Positions 54,058-64,000 of a DNA stretch of 64,000 nt are shown here, one piece after another. Within the stretch, counting starts at the first letter, position 1. Every line of letters starts with the position of its first letter. This DNA comes from Linum tenue. Taxonomy: Eukaryota; Streptophyta; Magnoliopsida; Malpighiales; Linaceae. A program made the translations under genes and the position numbers. Under the pieces are notes generated by a model. It was not told the origin of the DNA, ran no database searches, and saw only the letters and a program-made list of their open reading frames with translations. The DNA lies in assembly GCA_946122785.1 (NCBI GenBank), contig CAMGYJ010000009.1, forward strand, positions 30,415,633 to 30,479,632. Direction: 5' to 3'.

Positions 54058-54395
54058 TAGTTTTGTAATTTTTATAATATCAATTAAAATCAATTATTTT
54101 TTAATTTTAGCTTATTAATATAATTGAATTTACAAATTTTTTAAATTTTTATTTAATTTGAATTAAAATAATATGAGGTGTTAATGACGTGACATCTATG
54201 TGGCAGCCACATTTTGCCACGTCAACAAAAGTCAACTTTGCTTTGACCACCGTTTGGTCAACCGTTATCTCTAACGATCAACATAATCGTCACGATACAA
54301 ATAGCACAAAGTATCATAGTTTAGGACATAAATGGAATATTGAAAATAACAGGACACAAATGACATTTTTGTCAAAATATTTAATTTTAAAACAG

Positions 54396-57070
54396 TTTTT
54401 TTTTTATAAATGGATGCAAAGCATCCTAACCTTCATTCAAAACCAGTCGGGATTCTGAGATCCCCAAAGTATCATACAAGAGCCATAACTTCAAAGCAGA
54501 ATCAGTAACCGGTACAAAATGAAACCCAACAGGCAAGTAGTGACCTCGAGAGGCAAGCAAGTCAGCACACTTATTACCCTCTCCGTAAACATGGTAGACT
54601 GCAACATCCCAGTCTTTTTGAAGAAGGATAGCACATCTCGAATCGAGCTCCATGCGGACAACACATCTCGAATCGAGCTCCATGCGGACATGTCTGTATC
54701 CCATGTCCCAAGCCAGTTGAAGTCCCTCCACAACGCCTCTCAACTCTACCCGGGTGATCGAACATGCACCCAGGTTCAAAGAGAACGCTACTAGGCAGCG
54801 TCCAAGATGATCTGTGATCAAGCCTCCTGCAGCAGCAAGGCCTGACTCTTGTAAGACTGAGCCGTCAGAGTTGAGAGTAACCCACTCGGGAGGAGGCGGC
54901 TTCCAAGAGATCTCCTCCTCCTTCTGATGGGCGGATCAAGTCTATGGATTTTCCTGTCCTTGTCCAATGTTGTCTTCACGACAGTTAACCAAGCATGGAC
55001 GCACTGTAGAAAGCTTTCAACTGTAGTGACCTTGTTTGCAAAAACGCGGTCATTCCTGGTCCTCCACAGGGACCAGCAAACGAGGCCAAAGGGCAGGCTA
55101 AACTGATCCTGCTTGAGGTAGTGTGAGAGCCAATCCTGCAGGTGGGATCCAAAAACCCGCTGGTATTCAGAAGGTTGAAGCAATTGCATCCAAGTTAACC
55201 TGGTAAAGCGACACTCTCGCAACACATGCAAGATTGTCTCGGGATGAGAAGAACACTGGGTGCACACTGTCGGGTCCGCCAGGTGGCGCTGCCCTCTCTC
55301 TACATTCGTCATGAGCCAGTCCAGATCGTCCTCCAATCAAAACCGAGCGCCGAGTGCTCATGGCTGGTCACCAAGTCATAAGCTGAGCGAACACGGAGTT
55401 GTCCATTCTCTTCTGGCCCCCAAACCGGCACATCATCCCCCGCACCTGCCTTCGGCGGATGAATCCCCTGCACCTGCAAACCCATATTTTCAGGTAAAAA
55501 TAGTTGGAGCTGCTCAGTGTCCCACTCACCTTCCACCGTTGTGAATTCAGCAGCAGAGGCGTGGATGTTGGTCAACGCATTCCCCTCAAGAACGTGATCC
55601 AGAAACCTGTCCCCACTATCCACCCAGCGATCCAGCCAAAAGGACGTGGTGCGACCATCTTTAATACTCATCTTCGTGCCCTCTGCCATAACTGGCCAGG
55701 CTTTCCGGATGCCCCTCCAGATTGTAGAGCTAATAGATGTGAATTTCAACACCATCTGCCACTGCACCATTTAAAATACTTGGCCTGGAGAATCTGCACC
55801 CACAACTCATCTGGTTTCTTAATAAACAACCAAGCAAGTTTAGTAAGAAATGCTATATTTAGTTCGTGTGCCTTCCGAAGCCCCAGACCTCCTTCTTTCT
55901 TTGGTCTACAGACTTCCTCCCAATGCACGAGGTACATTTTACGATGCGATCGCGAAGATCCCCAAATGAAGTTACGTATCCTTCGGTCAATCTCGTCACA
56001 GATGGAGATCGGCATCAATGTAGACTGCGAAAGAGAGACTCCCCGCCTTCCAACTAGCCAGTTTATTGTCCATTCGGTTGAGAATATGCTTGTAAGTCTC
56101 CTTGGTTACCCTACCATGCAGTACAGGCACACCGAGATAGCATCCTAGATCTTGGGTGATCGGGATACCGGCCGCTCGAGCTATAGAGCTACTCGCCTGC
56201 TTTGAGACATTCTTAGAGAAGAATATCACCGATTTTTCCTTACTCACTTGATCCCCTGATGCAAGACAAAATCTATCCATGCAGTCCATGATGACCTGGC
56301 TTTGTGACATACTCGCCTCTGCAAACAGAATCAGGTCATCAGCAAAATAGAGATGAGAAAGAGAAGGCGCACTCGGAGCAATGACCAGCGACTTCCACTT
56401 TCCTAATGGTGTGACTCAGGCGCTCCATACAGAGAGTAAACAGATACGGTGACAGAGGACATCCTTGCCTCAGCCCCCTGGATGGTCTGAAACTCTTTGT
56501 GCAACTACCATTCCATAACACTTGCATGGAAGACGAGGAAACACACGCCATGATAACTCTAATCAAATGCGCTGGGAACCCCACTCCCTGAAGAGTTTCT
56601 TGTAGGAACAACCAGTTCACTCTATCATAGGCCTTTGCAAGGTCTATCTTCCAGACCATGGCTCCTTTCTTACTTGTCTTCAGCTTCAGCGAATGCACCA
56701 CTTCCCGAAGAACAATGATATTATCATTAATATGTCGTCCTGGAACAAAGCTGGACTGGGTATGATGCACCAGGTTACGCATCAGTGGCTTAATCCTGTT
56801 AACCAGACATTTAGCAAGCGTCTTATACACCACGTTACAAAGTCCAATCGGCCAGAACTGGGTGATAAGCTCGGGGCTCTCTTTCTTGGGTATGAGAACC
56901 AGGAGAGTATCATTAAGATCACTAATTTGGTCCGGATTTCCGAAGAGGGTGCCCACGAAGCAGGAGAAAGATTCGACTACCACCTTCCAACATTTCTGAT
57001 GAAGTGGGACGCTCCGCAGGAGGACCTTCTCACGTCTTGCCGATTTAGATGGGAGATGAGTGAGGCAGTG
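54396..57070 (-). pseudogene. 5'-truncated LINE (RT, zf-RVT, RNase H), decayed
   Basis: On the minus strand, reverse transcriptase starts near 57010 (LVLIPKKESPELITQFWPIG, KIDLAKAYDRVNW, LRQGCPLSPYLFTLCMERL). The FADD active-site segment lies at about 56331-56342 after a frame break, then the thumb region (56310-55309, several frames), zf-RVT (about 55300-55150) and RNase H (54821-54426). A 10-base T run at 54396-54405 is the poly(A) tail. Endonuclease and ORF1 are missing and the 5' end is fused to gypsy gag sequence near 57070. A 30-bp tandem duplication at 54631-54690 repeats the RNase H segment RMELDSRC. No TSD resolved. Confidence 0.85.
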
Positions 57071-58343
57071 GGTTGAAGGAGCCAGGCCGAATCGGCGGCC
57101 CAAGGCTACTGGGCCCGGGATCAGAGAGGACAGGACCAACGCAATTTCGCCCGGGAAACGCTAATGCGACACAGCTGCCGAGTGGGCCGAATGCAGGCAG
57201 GCAGGGATGGGGTGAGGAGGAAGCAACTACCGCTGGGCCTGGGCGATGGGGTACTTCGGGCGAACCTGGCAGGTGGGCTGCGTAAGGACCGGGTCGTGGG
57301 TCGGGAACTCCCACTGGGCAGGATGACGCGGGCTGGCTAGAAGGGACCCGGGTCGGATCGGGACAGCTGTAGGGAAACTGGAGCGGAACGCCATCTAGCC
57401 CAGGCGGTGGGCCAACCGGTCTGGTTAGTGGAGGCGGAAACTATAGAGGTGGGGTAACGGGCCATCAGGGCGGACCAACAGGTCCTACCAGTGGAGAATG
57501 GGTGCAAATGGGTGCATGGTCGAACCGAAATGATGATCAACCAGGGTATTTCCGGACCAAGCAAGCTTAATTGAAGTTTCCAAAATTTGATGGAGCCGAA
57601 GATCCCTCCGGGTGGTTCACTCGTGTGGAACAATTCTTCAAATTTCAAGGTACACATGAAGATTAAAAAGTTCCTCTGGTGTCATTTCATCTGGAAGGAG
57701 ACGCAAATCCGCGGTGGCAGTGGCTTGATCGAGCTTACAGGCGTCTAGCATGGTGATGACTTGGCCAAGATTTTGTTATGAGTTATGGGCGCGATTTGGG
57801 CCATCAGAAAGCACCTCCAGTCATGAGGCTTTGGCAAAGGTTAAGCAGACCGGATCCCTAAATGACTACCTCTTGAACTTTGAGAAGTTGGAAAATCGCT
57901 GCTATGGTTGGCCGGAGGAGGCTCTAGTGGGTTCCTTCGTGGGAGGGCTCAAACTGGAGATAGCCGGCGCTATTCGCATGTTTCGGCCAACAACGATAAG
58001 TGATATGCTATTTGCCTTGCTAAAGTGAAAAATGATGAGCTTGCCTAACATCGTAGCCTGCACTGGAATCCTCCGCCACGTTCGAATATGGAGGCTACGC
58101 TCGAGGAAGGAGTGCCGCCGCCGTAAGCAGGTCCGCCACGTACTCCCAATGCTCGCAGGATGTCACCGGAAGAAGTTGTGCTACACCGGGCATAGGGTTT
58201 TTGTTTTCATTGTGATGAACGTTTCACAATTGGCCATCGTTGTCCTAACAAGAGTGTGTTGCTTATGATTGGAGCGTGCAATGACAAAGATGAGGGCCAG
58301 TTCATCCATGAAGATGACCAACCTTGAGGGCAAGGTTGCGCTT
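57070..58343 (+). pseudogene. Ty3/gypsy gag remnant with pol deleted
   Basis: The plus strand encodes a Gly/Pro-rich leader, then KFPKFDGAEDPSGWFTRVEQ and, after stops and frameshifts, a retrotrans_gag capsid segment (SLNDYLLNFEKLENRCYGW, FVGGLKLEIAGAIRMFRP) in 57750-58028. A broken CCHC knuckle follows near 58190-58260. Only about 80 bp later the sequence reaches the polypurine tract and LTR, so the whole pol region is absent. Confidence 0.75.
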
Positions 58344-58357
58344 AAGGGGGGGAGGAT
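58344..58357 (+). other. polypurine tract of the gypsy remnant
   Basis: AAGGGGGGAGGAT immediately precedes the LTR start TGTTACG at 58358. Confidence 0.65.
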
Positions 58358-58755
58358 TGTTACGATACAAGCCATTCGTAATAATCTAGACATTTCCGGG
58401 CTCGTCTATTTTTAGTAGAATTATTAATTAGTTAGTATTTCGTATTATTTGGGATATTATTATTGTTTACTTGTCTTCGTAGGATTTGTGATTGTTTTCT
58501 AGTATGTTTAGGATTTGGTTATCTTTTCCTTGTAGGATGGTTTCATCTTCTAGATATGAGAAGTTAGAGGCTTCCTATGTCTATAAATATGTATTGTGTC
58601 TTTCGTTTAATAATATGAGAAGATTGGAACCCAAATAGCTTAGTAGTTGCAGCCTTCCCAACCTCTATTTCTCTTCGTTCTTAAGCAATTCTCGAGTTCC
58701 TTTGTTCGATTCGTGAAAGACACGTTGCGTGAAAGTTCTAATCCGGGAAATATCA
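58358..58755 (+). repeat. 3' LTR of the gypsy remnant
   Basis: Starts TGTTACGATACAAGCC. A TATA box TCTATAAATATG lies at 58581-58592 and a likely transcript start region follows. The right end is estimated at AATATCA near 58755; without a second LTR it cannot be fixed. Confidence 0.55.
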
Positions 58756-59154
58756 CTTATTAATACCACATAAATAATGTGTGTCCATTTTGGTTTTCAT
58801 TGCTTTATCATTTATCTCGGCTAACCTCGATTTGTCAACATCCACGTATTTCCATTTCCACTTTGTTAGAAACGAGAGCTAACAAAGAATATGTTTGTTT
58901 TCTATGGTAATCCAATGACCAATATAGTTATACTATTACCCCGTAGATAAAAAAAAAAATGTAAATCAAAGATGACGTGAACCAGCTGTATCCCTTCCTT
59001 TGTCTAAGTTCAGATTTCACAACAACACAATTCATTAATTCTATTCTTCTATTATTAGTATTACTTCCAAAAACACAACTCAAATTCAGAACACGGCAGC
59101 AGCTAGCAATTACTCAGCAATATTCATGATATTGCTCCAAGAGACGGCGCCAAT
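58756..59154. other. 3' region of the second phytocyanin gene
   Basis: On the minus strand the sequence after the stop still shows weak similarity to the first gene's C-terminal coding region near 59105-59155, then becomes ordinary AT-rich DNA. Confidence 0.4.
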
Positions 59155-60572
59155 TTATAGCGAGACTGGTGTAGGTGCCGGAGCGGCAGATCGTTCGAAG
59201 ACAGTGATGAAGAGCTTCTGACCGGCGATGCAGTGACCGAAGACGCCGCAGATGTACCATTTCCTGCCGGCAGTGTCGAGTTCAATCTCGTCGTTCCCTG
59301 AGGTAAATGGAGCACCAACAAGTGGCTTTAAACACTGCTTGAATTCTGTCCCGTTCACTTTGAACACGTTGTGGCTCCCTTGCTGGTAGTTGAACACTGC
59401 ATGACAAACCAAATATACGCTCATAAATGTTATATTATAACGTTTAGATCAAGTTAGTGTATGGCTGAAGTATGATATACGCGTGCTGTCTACACTTATA
59501 TTAGATGTAATTCTATATATTTTGACAAATTATAACCCTCAGTAATTATCAATTATTTTATTAATTGAATCTTTTGATTTGGGTTAGAGCATAGATTGAG
59601 GTTCAGGGTATAATATCATGTCCCAAAGTCTGATTCTTTCATGGTGTAAATAGCGAAATTCGATAAACGTACAATAAAATTAGCGAACTCCAAGTGTGCA
59701 CTAGACTAAATCGTACAGACTATCATACGATAATATTCAAGTAAATATTTACACTTCGTATGTAGCATTTCACAGCCAAATTAATAATTTCTTGATGTAT
59801 GCAAATAACACAAGTGTCGCTCACAATGTTTTATCAGGGTTTGTTTTGATACAAGGATTTGGAACTTGGGTGTTAGAATTTCATATGCTAAACCATTTGT
59901 TTGGATACTAGTTACATATGGTATTTAGTTATGTATCAAATTCATGGAGTGAATTTCAAAATACATATCAATTAATAGTGATTTGAAATACTTCATGCAA
60001 CATATTGGATCCATTTATAAAAATACTTCATGCAACATATTGGATCCATTTATAAAAATTTCAAATTCAGGTAGTAGGGAAAAAATATTAAAGTACTAAA
60101 GCATAATTTTATCACCTAATTAGGTACTAAAATGTCATTTCATAAAATTGTATTACGTGACCGAAAAATTGAAAACACTCATAAATATAAAATATTAAAC
60201 AAGTTGTCGTAAATTTTTTAAACATAAAATTTGAATTACATATATTTCAAATGTATGTGTTTTAAATAAATGCATTTGAAATTTCATTATGATTTTCAAA
60301 TGTATAACTTGTTCTTCGAAAAACTACTTTTCCTGCAATTAAATTAAATGACATATATTTCTATTTTTCTACTTACCCAGGGAGTCGCCAACGAAGAACT
60401 GCTTGCTGGCGGTCCAATCGGAGTAATTGAAGCCCTTGGTCCAACCCTTTCCATCTCCCACCACGTATTGTTTTGCGCAAGTCACCGTCGGAGCCACAAC
60501 TGCCAACGCGGCAACGACGGCGATCATCGTCGACACCAACACCTTCTTGTTCTTGCTCCCAAAAATGGCCAT
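59155..60572 (-). CDS. stellacyanin-like phytocyanin, no GPI tail
   Basis: Exons 60572-60377 and 59396-59155, with the same donor (GTAAGT) and splice phase as the paralogue at 36589-37479, give 145 residues. Signal peptide about residues 1-32 (ends VTCA). One plastocyanin-like domain has copper ligands H74, C115, H120 and Q125 and disulfide partners C87 and C121. The mature domain is very similar to the first gene. It stops after the start of the Pro-rich linker (SAAPAPTPVSL), so the hydrophobic GPI signal is missing; downstream DNA reads as a frameshifted remnant of that tail. The product would be secreted and soluble. The intron is 980 bp against 366 bp in the paralogue and includes a 35-bp tandem duplication. 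Confidence 0.9.
59988..60058. repeat. 35-bp tandem duplication in the phytocyanin intron
   Basis: Two adjacent copies of a unit containing CTTCATGCAACATATTGGAT and CCATTTATAAAAA (the CTTCA starts are at 59991 and 60026). Confidence 0.85.
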
Positions 60573-60696
60573 CGCTTCAAGCTGGTAGCAAAATTAGATA
60601 ATGAGCTCTAGCAAAAGTAAATATGCTAAGAAAAAAGAGAGAATCGATAGATGTTTTGCTGTGGGGATGATGTACTTAAGTTCAGGCAGCGCCCCG

Positions 60697-60703
60697 TTTT
60701 ATA
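60697..60703 (-). promoter_or_regulatory. TATA box of the second phytocyanin gene
   Basis: Minus-strand CTATAAAAC lies about 125 bp upstream of the ATG, at the same spacing and with the same flanking bases as in the paralogue. Confidence 0.65.
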
Positions 60704-60704
60704 G

Positions 60705-62640
60705 CAGTTTTGGTAGTGCTGAAGAATTCAGTCTCTCTTTGTATTCATCATCGTCAAGAACCTTGTTGGTTTTGGCCTGCAGCTTCCGCCGGAGCGGACA
60801 ACCGTCCTAGTGTGGCAAATGCCACAATGTTTTAGTGACCACAAACTCTTTTTATATTCTCTTTTAAGGCATAGTACATTTGTTTGAGAATGTAATGTTG
60901 CAAGACTAATGGTCAGTTGCGACGATAATCAGCGGTCAAAAAGTGCCACCTTGACGTATGTACATCTAAGGCCAAGTAAATGTTACCCTTGAGCGAACGA
61001 CGAAGGGATTGCGAGAGCGACCTGCTGAGAACGGCATCCCGGAAGTCGCACCAGAGTTAGGCGGCAAGAGGTGTGCAACCTGGAGCACCCAATTTTGGGT
61101 TCCTCAATCTTCCAACTGAATCACTAACGTAGATGTATGTTATTGTGTTCTCCTATTTTCCTCTTGTAAATTTAGATGATTATGGGTTTCATTATGAGAT
61201 GAAAATTCCATTTTTAATTCGCTTTTTTAGAGAGAATACGAAGTGAGGTGAAAGCTGGTAAAGGGATCTTTTTTCTTATTTGTAGAAGAACAATATAAGC
61301 AATATATATATCGAAATCAAATTTTCAAATTTCAGTACGTAAATCAAAATGTCTACAAACCAATTATGACAACTGGGGTTTCGCCAGGGGATTCATCAAC
61401 TCCAACGCCTCAGCACACTGTGCCTTCAGTGTCCTATAAATATCATAGGCGGCAAATTTGTTTGAATTCGGATACAAAATATGCAACAATATCTCCTTAT
61501 TTCTAACCATTCATGACCTGGTGGTTTCTTATGGCCGGCTCATAGAGTTGTCCAATTGGAGATGATTTGTTTGTTAATTTTGCAGGTGATTCTTCAATTC
61601 AGAACTGTAACAATTTGCTTTTCTGTTTCACATTCAGTATGGTTGGTTCCATGATTTTTACCTTTATAGGATAGAACTCATGAACATTTTCCATGCCGTA
61701 TAGGTATAAAGAGTTGCCCGTTGCGTGGCGAAAAAAGCTCTCTTATCGATGGTTCGGCTATTTGTTGACCGTCGTCCCTTTCTCTTATATGTATTATTAT
61801 GGTTGTCTGAAAAGACTTCCAATTCGTATCTAGTTGTTCTCTTTTGGGAATATCTTGTTTTTCTAAAATGTTAATGACATGAAAGACAATTACAAAATAA
61901 AGAGTAGAAATGTAACTGAGCGGTTGAAAACCAAATCCTAATATCTTTCCCTCAATTCTCCCTTCACTCTTTTACTTCTTTCCCCCTTTTTAACAATATT
62001 ATGTTAGTTATTTTTTTGCTTAGTTGTTGTATCAGAGCCGGAGATGAATGATTTGGATAGTATTTTACTTTGTCTTATGGGTTAAGGGTTGTTTTAGGAT
62101 GAAAATTTGTGAATCGTATAAAGAAATGATTGTACCTGAATTGGTTGTATGATTTGGTAGGTCCGTTTAATGTCATAAAATTGTACATCTACTGGTTGAA
62201 TTTTATATAATCACGTTTGATGTACAAGGTGTGTATTATCTACAGGTAGCTGAAAATCGTAGGTATGGAGATGGAGTTACTTAATCTTCCCCTCATGGTA
62301 TGGGCACAAATGAATTTAGATATTTAAAATTGAGAATTGGAGTGATTTAGAAAAATATGTCCCGAACCCATCGAATTGACATCCCTATCCCTAGTTGTGG
62401 ACTCCTCAGGAAAAGTTTATTCCATTCATCCTTTCGCGTCAAACGTAAGATTTGTCGTTGTGGAAGTCTTGGGCAACTGGATACCAATCAAATGAGGTCA
62501 AAATGGTGAAATATCAAAATTTTACAATGGGCAGTGACAAGCTATTTAGTCAAAATCGCAAATTTTATGTAGAAGCATTTTGATGAATGTAAAAATGTAA
62601 ACGTTTAACCTTTAAAATATAAATTTTTACTACAACTATA
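60705..62640. other. intergenic, no gene seen
   Basis: Distal promoter of the phytocyanin gene, then AT-rich DNA. A short minus-strand segment near 61375-61430 reads as coding-like (TLKAQCAEALELMNPLAKP) but is too short to assign. Confidence 0.4.
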
Positions 62641-62886
62641 AATGAAAAGTGTGATTTTACATAGAAGCATTATGGTGACCTACAAGTATAAAAGAGTAAG
62701 TTTGTATTCTAGTTGCATTATAGTTTTCCATCGTCAATGTTCCTCGATCTATTGTAAACCTTTGTTCTCATTCTGATTACTTGACACCCATTTAGTGTCA
62801 TATTAATAAAGAGTACTACAACGGTAAATGAAAAGTGTGATTTTATATAGAAGCATTGTGGTGACCTACAAGTATAAAAGAGTATG
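62641..62886. repeat. 60-bp direct repeats, 185 bp apart
   Basis: AAATGAAAAGTGTGATTTTA, then CATAGAAGCAT, then GTGACCTACAAGTATAAAAG occurs at 62640-62700 and 62826-62886 with two or three differences. Each copy contains a TATAAAAG sequence. Function unknown. Confidence 0.8.
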
Positions 62887-62945
62887 TTTTTAATTTTAAA
62901 GCGTAATTTTAACTAAATTGATGACAAGGTCGTGGCTCAAACCAT

Positions 62946-63120
62946 CACTACAAAATTAGGGAGTATAGAGGACAATAATTAGAGACAAAGATTTAAAATT
63001 GTCTCCGGAATAACAAACTTAAGTGATATTAAGGACAACTCCATGTAATTGTCTTCAAAGCAATCCGAATTGGATGTTTCAATACTACGGGCCTAACCCA
63101 AGTTGTCCCCAAAGGTTTGG
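62946..63120 (+). mobile_element. possible CACTA transposon left end
   Basis: CACTACAAAATTAGGGAG at 62946 matches the CACTA terminus. It is followed by GAGACAAAGATTTAAAATTG and by (T)GTC(C/T)-containing repeated motifs (TTGTCTCCGG, TTGTCTTCAA, TTGTCCCC) that could be subterminal repeats. No opposite TAGTG end is seen before the window ends, so the call is tentative. Confidence 0.35.
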
Positions 63121-64000
63121 GCTGCCGATTCTCTCACGATAAAGTCAGGGAAGCTTGAGTCTTAGGGTTTATTTATTCCCCAACTTTCGCCTACTCTCAT
63201 TCTTCTGTGATCGCCAACAAGAGTCGAAGGCGATAGACCATAGCCCCGGCCAATCGCAAGGTATGAGAGCACTTCTCTCTATATCTCCTTTCAATTTTCG
63301 TTCTTTCCATCAGTTCGTAGCAACACTAGCTTCCTCCTCCTTTGTGTCGTAGTTTTCATCATCATCCTCCCACAGAATCCCTCACCCAATTAAGGATTTC
63401 GTATATTGCTTTAATGATCGCAATCACTCTTATGTCTAATCCCCTGAATCCATACCCTTTGATTTTCGTTTATGGAGATTACGAATTTAATTCCCCATTC
63501 TCAATTTTTATGTGCGTGTCACCAGTTATTTGAGACCATAACCTTTTATGTTAAAAAAAGGTTCTCCCTCCTTAATTAACTTGATTGGTTTTCATTCATC
63601 CAATTGTTTTGTGATGAAAAGTGGTGTGCAACAAAGTTCTCAATCTCAGGATGGAGGGAGAAGCAAGAGATATGACATGAAGGCTCTTATAGCTTCAAAA
63701 GAGTTCCAGATAAGTGATTTATTCATCTTGATCATGTGCATGTATGTGTTGATTACTTGGTAACTCGGATATTTAGTTGAAAATCTCTGCTTTCTGCTCC
63801 AGGAAGAGCATTTGGAGGCTGTATGGGAAAATAGTTTTATAAGTTAGATTGAATTTGGCGATGGGACAATGAGCTTGTAAATTGATTTATCACAATATCC
63901 AACACACTCTGGCACAAAGTTTGTGATAATTAGATCTTCCTTTTCCTTCTCAAGTTCTTATGGCGCTCAAATCGTCAACTCTGAATTTGGGTTTGGTTTA
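63121..64000 (+). other. possible first exons of a gene running off the window
   Basis: A TTAGGGTTTATTTATTCCCC-style leader, a donor-like CGCAAG|GTATGA near 63259, and a short open exon-like segment around 63613-63710 (MKSGVQQSSQSQDGGRSKRY) suggest the start of a plus-strand gene, perhaps one internal to a CACTA element. No domain is recognisable. Confidence 0.25.

Larger units (their letters stand above)
51685..54373. mobile_element. MULE-like TIR element carrying nested insertions
   Basis: Left GACAAAAATGTCACTGGTG... (51685-51750) and right (inverted from 54373) GACAAAAATGTCATTTGTG... stay alignable for about 65 bp, including TTTCAATA(A)TTC and TTTATGTC(A/C)TAAACTAT. Long inverted repeats with a non-transposase interior suggest a Pack-MULE or MULE-derived MITE. 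GC-rich coding-like segments (51890-52483 and 53669-54057) flank a nested hAT insertion. A 9-11 bp TSD was not identified. Confidence 0.55.

Noticed and set aside
1..64000. CRISPR arrays, bacterial operons, riboswitches or prophage
   Set aside because: The spliced genes, plant-type transposons and tRNA show eukaryotic nuclear DNA, and no regularly spaced direct repeats with unique spacers were seen.
1..64000. Endogenous pararetrovirus (caulimovirid) sequence
   Set aside because: All reverse transcriptases found are of the LINE or Ty3/gypsy type with LTRs, integrase or RNase H context; no movement protein or caulimovirid-type coat motif was seen.

Overview
The window is nuclear DNA of a flowering plant, most likely a eudicot. 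It carries a plant-type sugar-nucleotide translocator, two stellacyanin-like phytocyanins, a chloroplast-targeted psbW fragment, a nuclear tRNA-Ala(UGC), and many plant transposons: chromovirus and Athila-like Ty3/gypsy elements, a Cassandra TRIM, LINEs, a tRNA-derived SINE, hAT, Tourist-like and MULE-like elements. Gene density is very low and intergenic DNA is AT-rich. I cannot name the species.

Host genes. (1) 3673-4803 (+): intronless transporter related to the UDP-uronic-acid/At1g12500 clade. (2) 24308-24574 (+): N-terminal fragment of a universal stress protein. (3) 31777-32383 (+): first two exons of psbW, complete for plastid and thylakoid targeting but lacking the mature PsbW protein. 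(4) tRNA-Ala(UGC) at 35621-35693, with a collapsed second copy 240 bp downstream. (5) Two paralogous two-exon phytocyanin genes on the minus strand (36589-37479 and 59155-60572). They share the same splice phase and conserved TATA region, and about 21 kb of transposon-rich DNA separates them.

Transposon layout. 974-1444, 6108-6631, 34427-35183 and 52492-53660 are hAT-type elements with exact 8-bp target-site duplications (TSDs). 8657-19064 is a large hAT element with a frameshifted transposase. It has been split by a young non-autonomous Athila-like LTR retrotransposon (13254-18550, TSD AGAAC, 1323-bp LTRs with five differences seen). 23080-23706 is a Cassandra TRIM with 5S-rRNA-like LTRs. 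38012-42256 is a very young chromovirus (278-bp LTRs that look identical, TSD GATTT) with an intact pol-chromodomain ORF but almost no gag. 42946-50457 and 54396-57070 are decayed LINEs on the minus strand. 51685-54373 is a three-level nest: a MULE-like element containing a hAT element containing a Tourist-like MITE. 57070-58755 is a gypsy remnant whose gag passes almost directly into the 3' LTR.

No operon-like or multi-gene pathway organisation is visible. The main interest is structural: nested insertions that can be ordered in time, defective elements that still carry long open frames, and host genes whose ends have been lost (psbW, USP, the second phytocyanin).
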